Assembly (NCBI GenBank): GCA_003221985.1
Contig: QHUQ01000203.1
Span: forward strand, 1-7,940
From: Gemmatimonadota bacterium
GTDB taxonomy: Bacteria > Gemmatimonadota > Gemmatimonadetes > Gemmatimonadales > GWC2-71-9
Reading direction: 5' to 3'
DNA: 7,940 bases
Shown: positions 6,585 to 7,940 of the stretch, piece after piece
Position numbering within the stretch: the first letter of the stretch is position 1
How the letters are laid out: every line of letters starts with the position of its first letter
Notes under the pieces: generated by a model
The model's input: the letters and a program-made list of their open reading frames with translations, nothing else
Databases searched by the model: none
What the model was told of the DNA's origin: nothing
Position numbers and translations under genes: made by a program

Positions 6585-7891
6585 GCGCGTGGGACGAATC
6601 GATTGTCGCCTTCAATCGGCTCGAAACGCGCACCTGGGATCTCCTCGCAGCGCTCGGGTGGGCGTCGCACCCCGACCCATTCGCGACGGTGCGAGATACC
6701 TTGCGGGAGCTGACGGGGCGACAACACATTCTCTTCGCTCCGTCTGGTCAATGCGCCATCGCCCAAGTCCTCTCGCTGCTCCCCCAGCGCGAAGTCGTGA
6801 TGCCGGCCTACATGTGCCACGAGGTGAAGAGAGCCGCCCAGGTTGCGGGCAAACGCGTCATCTACGTGGATGCGGGAAAGAACAGCGTCAACGCCACGTC
6901 GGCCGAGTTTGCCGAAGCTGCCAGACCCGGGCGAATCCTTTTGGCTGCCCATGTGTATGGAGTGCCAACGGACATCGAGGCTATCTGTGAGCTGGGAAGA
7001 AGCCGGGATTGCGTGACGATCGAGGACGCCGTGCCTGCTTTCGGGGGAAGGCGTCACGGCCGCCTTCTAGGCACCTTCGCCGACGTTGGCGTCTTCAGTT
7101 TCCAGCAATCGAAGCGTCTTTCGGCGTTTCGCGGCGCTGTGATCGTCGTGAACAACAGTGAGATTCTCGATCCGGTGAAGCTTGGGTCTCGCCGTCTAGT
7201 TGAAACGCAACGTGCGATGCCGGTCCGCGAGCTTGTGCAAGCGCTGGTGCAGAACTTCGCCACCATCCCCTGGGTCTATCGAACGCTGACGCGGCCGTTG
7301 CTGCCGCTCCGGGAGACGTTGCCGCAACTGTTGAGGCGCTATCGTCGCGAGCCCGCCCCAGGACGCGCCGACCACCAGGCTGCAGAAGCACGCCCTGTCC
7401 CGCGGACTCCCTACTACACGCGAGAAATGCATCCCTATCAAGCAGAGCTGGTGCTGCGCATGCTCCGGAGGATCGAGGCGATCCGCGAGCAGATTGCGCA
7501 TCTCGCGGCCATTTACCTAGAGGCGTTTCGGGGCACTCCGATAGCGACCTTCCTGCCGCCAGGTTGCGACAACGGCGGACTGATGCGATTTCCCATCGCC
7601 TTTCTCGGGAAGGATCGATCGGAGATCCTGCGGCGCGCGCTGAAGCGGGGGCTGTACTTGCAAGTCATCTGGCCGCGACTTCTGCCGGAGGCATCCAAGC
7701 ACGAGCAGTTTCCCAACGCGCTCTGGGCGGCACAGAATGTGACGCTGCTTCCCCTTTACACGGCCCTTTCACCAGAGTCCGCCGCGCGGCTCGCCCAGCG
7801 CGTCATCGAGATCGAAACGAACGCGCCGGCGATCCAAGAGCTAACGCCCGTATCGCTCGCTTCCTCTCAGGATTTCGCGCTGCACTCGTAG
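6581..7891 (+). CDS. DegT/DnrJ/EryC1-like PLP-dependent enzyme (sugar aminotransferase-like)
   Basis: The 436-residue fold-type I PLP protein resembles sugar aminotransferases, which move an amino group from glutamate to a keto-sugar nucleotide. APSGQCAI (53-60) fits the phosphate-binding loop, VVMPAYMCHEV (72-82) the VxxPxxTxxAT region, and HVYGVPTDI (124-132) the HxYGxPxD signature. IEDAVPAFG (147-155) has D149, expected to pair with the PLP ring nitrogen, but Pro replaces the usual Gln. ADVGVFSFQQSKRL (167-180) carries the Schiff-base lysine K178. The glycine-rich segment after the lysine is diverged (AFRGA for GEGG). About 100 residues then separate K178 from TREMHPYQAEL (280-290), the NYRM-x-x-x-QAA counterpart, roughly 40 more than usual. 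LPLYTALSPES (390-400) is a typical C-terminal block. The ATG at 6581 shares ATGA with the previous stop; a GTG at 6563 is the alternative. Without a keto-sugar-forming dehydratase in view its substrate is open. Confidence 0.82.
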   Translation: MSAWDESIVAFNRLETRTWDLLAALGWASHPDPFATVRDTLRELTGRQHILFAPSGQCAIAQVLSLLPQREVVMPAYMCHEVKRAAQVAGKRVIYVDAGKNSVNATSAEFAEAARPGRILLAAHVYGVPTDIEAICELGRSRDCVTIEDAVPAFGGRRHGRLLGTFADVGVFSFQQSKRLSAFRGAVIVVNNSEILDPVKLGSRRLVETQRAMPVRELVQALVQNFATIPWVYRTLTRPLLPLRETLPQLLRRYRREPAPGRADHQAAEARPVPRTPYYTREMHPYQAELVLRMLRRIEAIREQIAHLAAIYLEAFRGTPIATFLPPGCDNGGLMRFPIAFLGKDRSEILRRALKRGLYLQVIWPRLLPEASKHEQFPNALWAAQNVTLLPLYTALSPESAARLAQRVIEIETNAPAIQELTPVSLASSQDFALHS

Positions 7892-7898
7892 ACATGAA

Positions 7899-7940
7899 AT
7901 GCCTGCCCAAACATGGAGCGTTCGTCGACCTTCCGAAAGG
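7899..7940 (+). CDS. start of a further gene, possibly GNAT acetyltransferase (partial)
   Basis: An ATG seven bases after the previous stop opens a frame running off the window for 14 codons (MPAQTWSVRRPSER). A short strand followed by an Arg-x-x-x-x-x-D/E pattern is how many GNAT N-acetyltransferases begin, and an acetyltransferase after an aminotransferase makes pathway sense. Fourteen residues cannot prove this. A competing ATG at 7894 is open in another frame (MKCLPKHGAFVDLPK). No clear ribosome site favours either. Confidence 0.35.
   Translation, partial: MPAQTWSVRRPSER

Noticed and set aside
1..7940. CRISPR array, tRNA, insertion-sequence ends, defence genes or long direct repeats.
   Set aside because: No regularly spaced repeats, tRNA-like cloverleaf, transposase motif or nuclease/toxin motif was seen; nearly every base is in a gene with a metabolic or transferase motif.

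Overview
The window is a GC-rich (about 60% by eye), fully coding piece of a bacterial chromosome from a cell-surface glycan or glycoconjugate locus. All eight complete genes lie on the + strand, with junctions from a 44-base overlap to a 52-base gap, so it reads as the interior of one long operon. I see no tRNA or rRNA, insertion sequence, CRISPR array, convincing promoter or terminator, and no non-coding stretch longer than about 50 bases. The organism cannot be named from sequence alone. GC content, GTG/TTG starts and the protein families would fit an uncultured, probably Gram-negative soil or subsurface bacterium, but that is a guess.

Layout, left to right: (1) FkbM-type methyltransferase, 31-840; (2) class I SAM methyltransferase, about 893-1765; (3) UDP-glucose/GDP-mannose dehydrogenase family enzyme, 1765-3120; (4) an atypical GT-A-like glycosyltransferase, 3120-4052; (5) extended-SDR nucleotide-sugar epimerase, 4081-5097, with the only strong consensus ribosome site that follows a real gap; (6) a second small class I methyltransferase, 5114-5791; (7) a StrF/Glyco_tranf_2_5-like glycosyltransferase, about 5748-6584; (8) a divergent DegT/DnrJ/EryC1-type PLP enzyme, 6581-7891; (9) the first codons of a further gene at the right edge, possibly a GNAT acetyltransferase. 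The last codons of an upstream gene may be present at 2-31.

Working model (inference): the dehydrogenase and epimerase supply a modified nucleotide sugar, probably an acidic and/or epimerised one. The DegT-like enzyme may aminate a keto-sugar, and a following acetyltransferase could N-acylate it. The two transferases add sugars to a growing glycan, and three different methyltransferases methylate sugar hydroxyls or chain ends. No initiating transferase, flippase, polymerase, export protein or sugar 4,6-dehydratase is in the window, so the pathway must continue outside it. I found no defence system or other wholly new machinery. The points of interest are the unusual family members (epimerase active site, PLP-enzyme insertion, atypical transferases) and the methyltransferase-rich combination.
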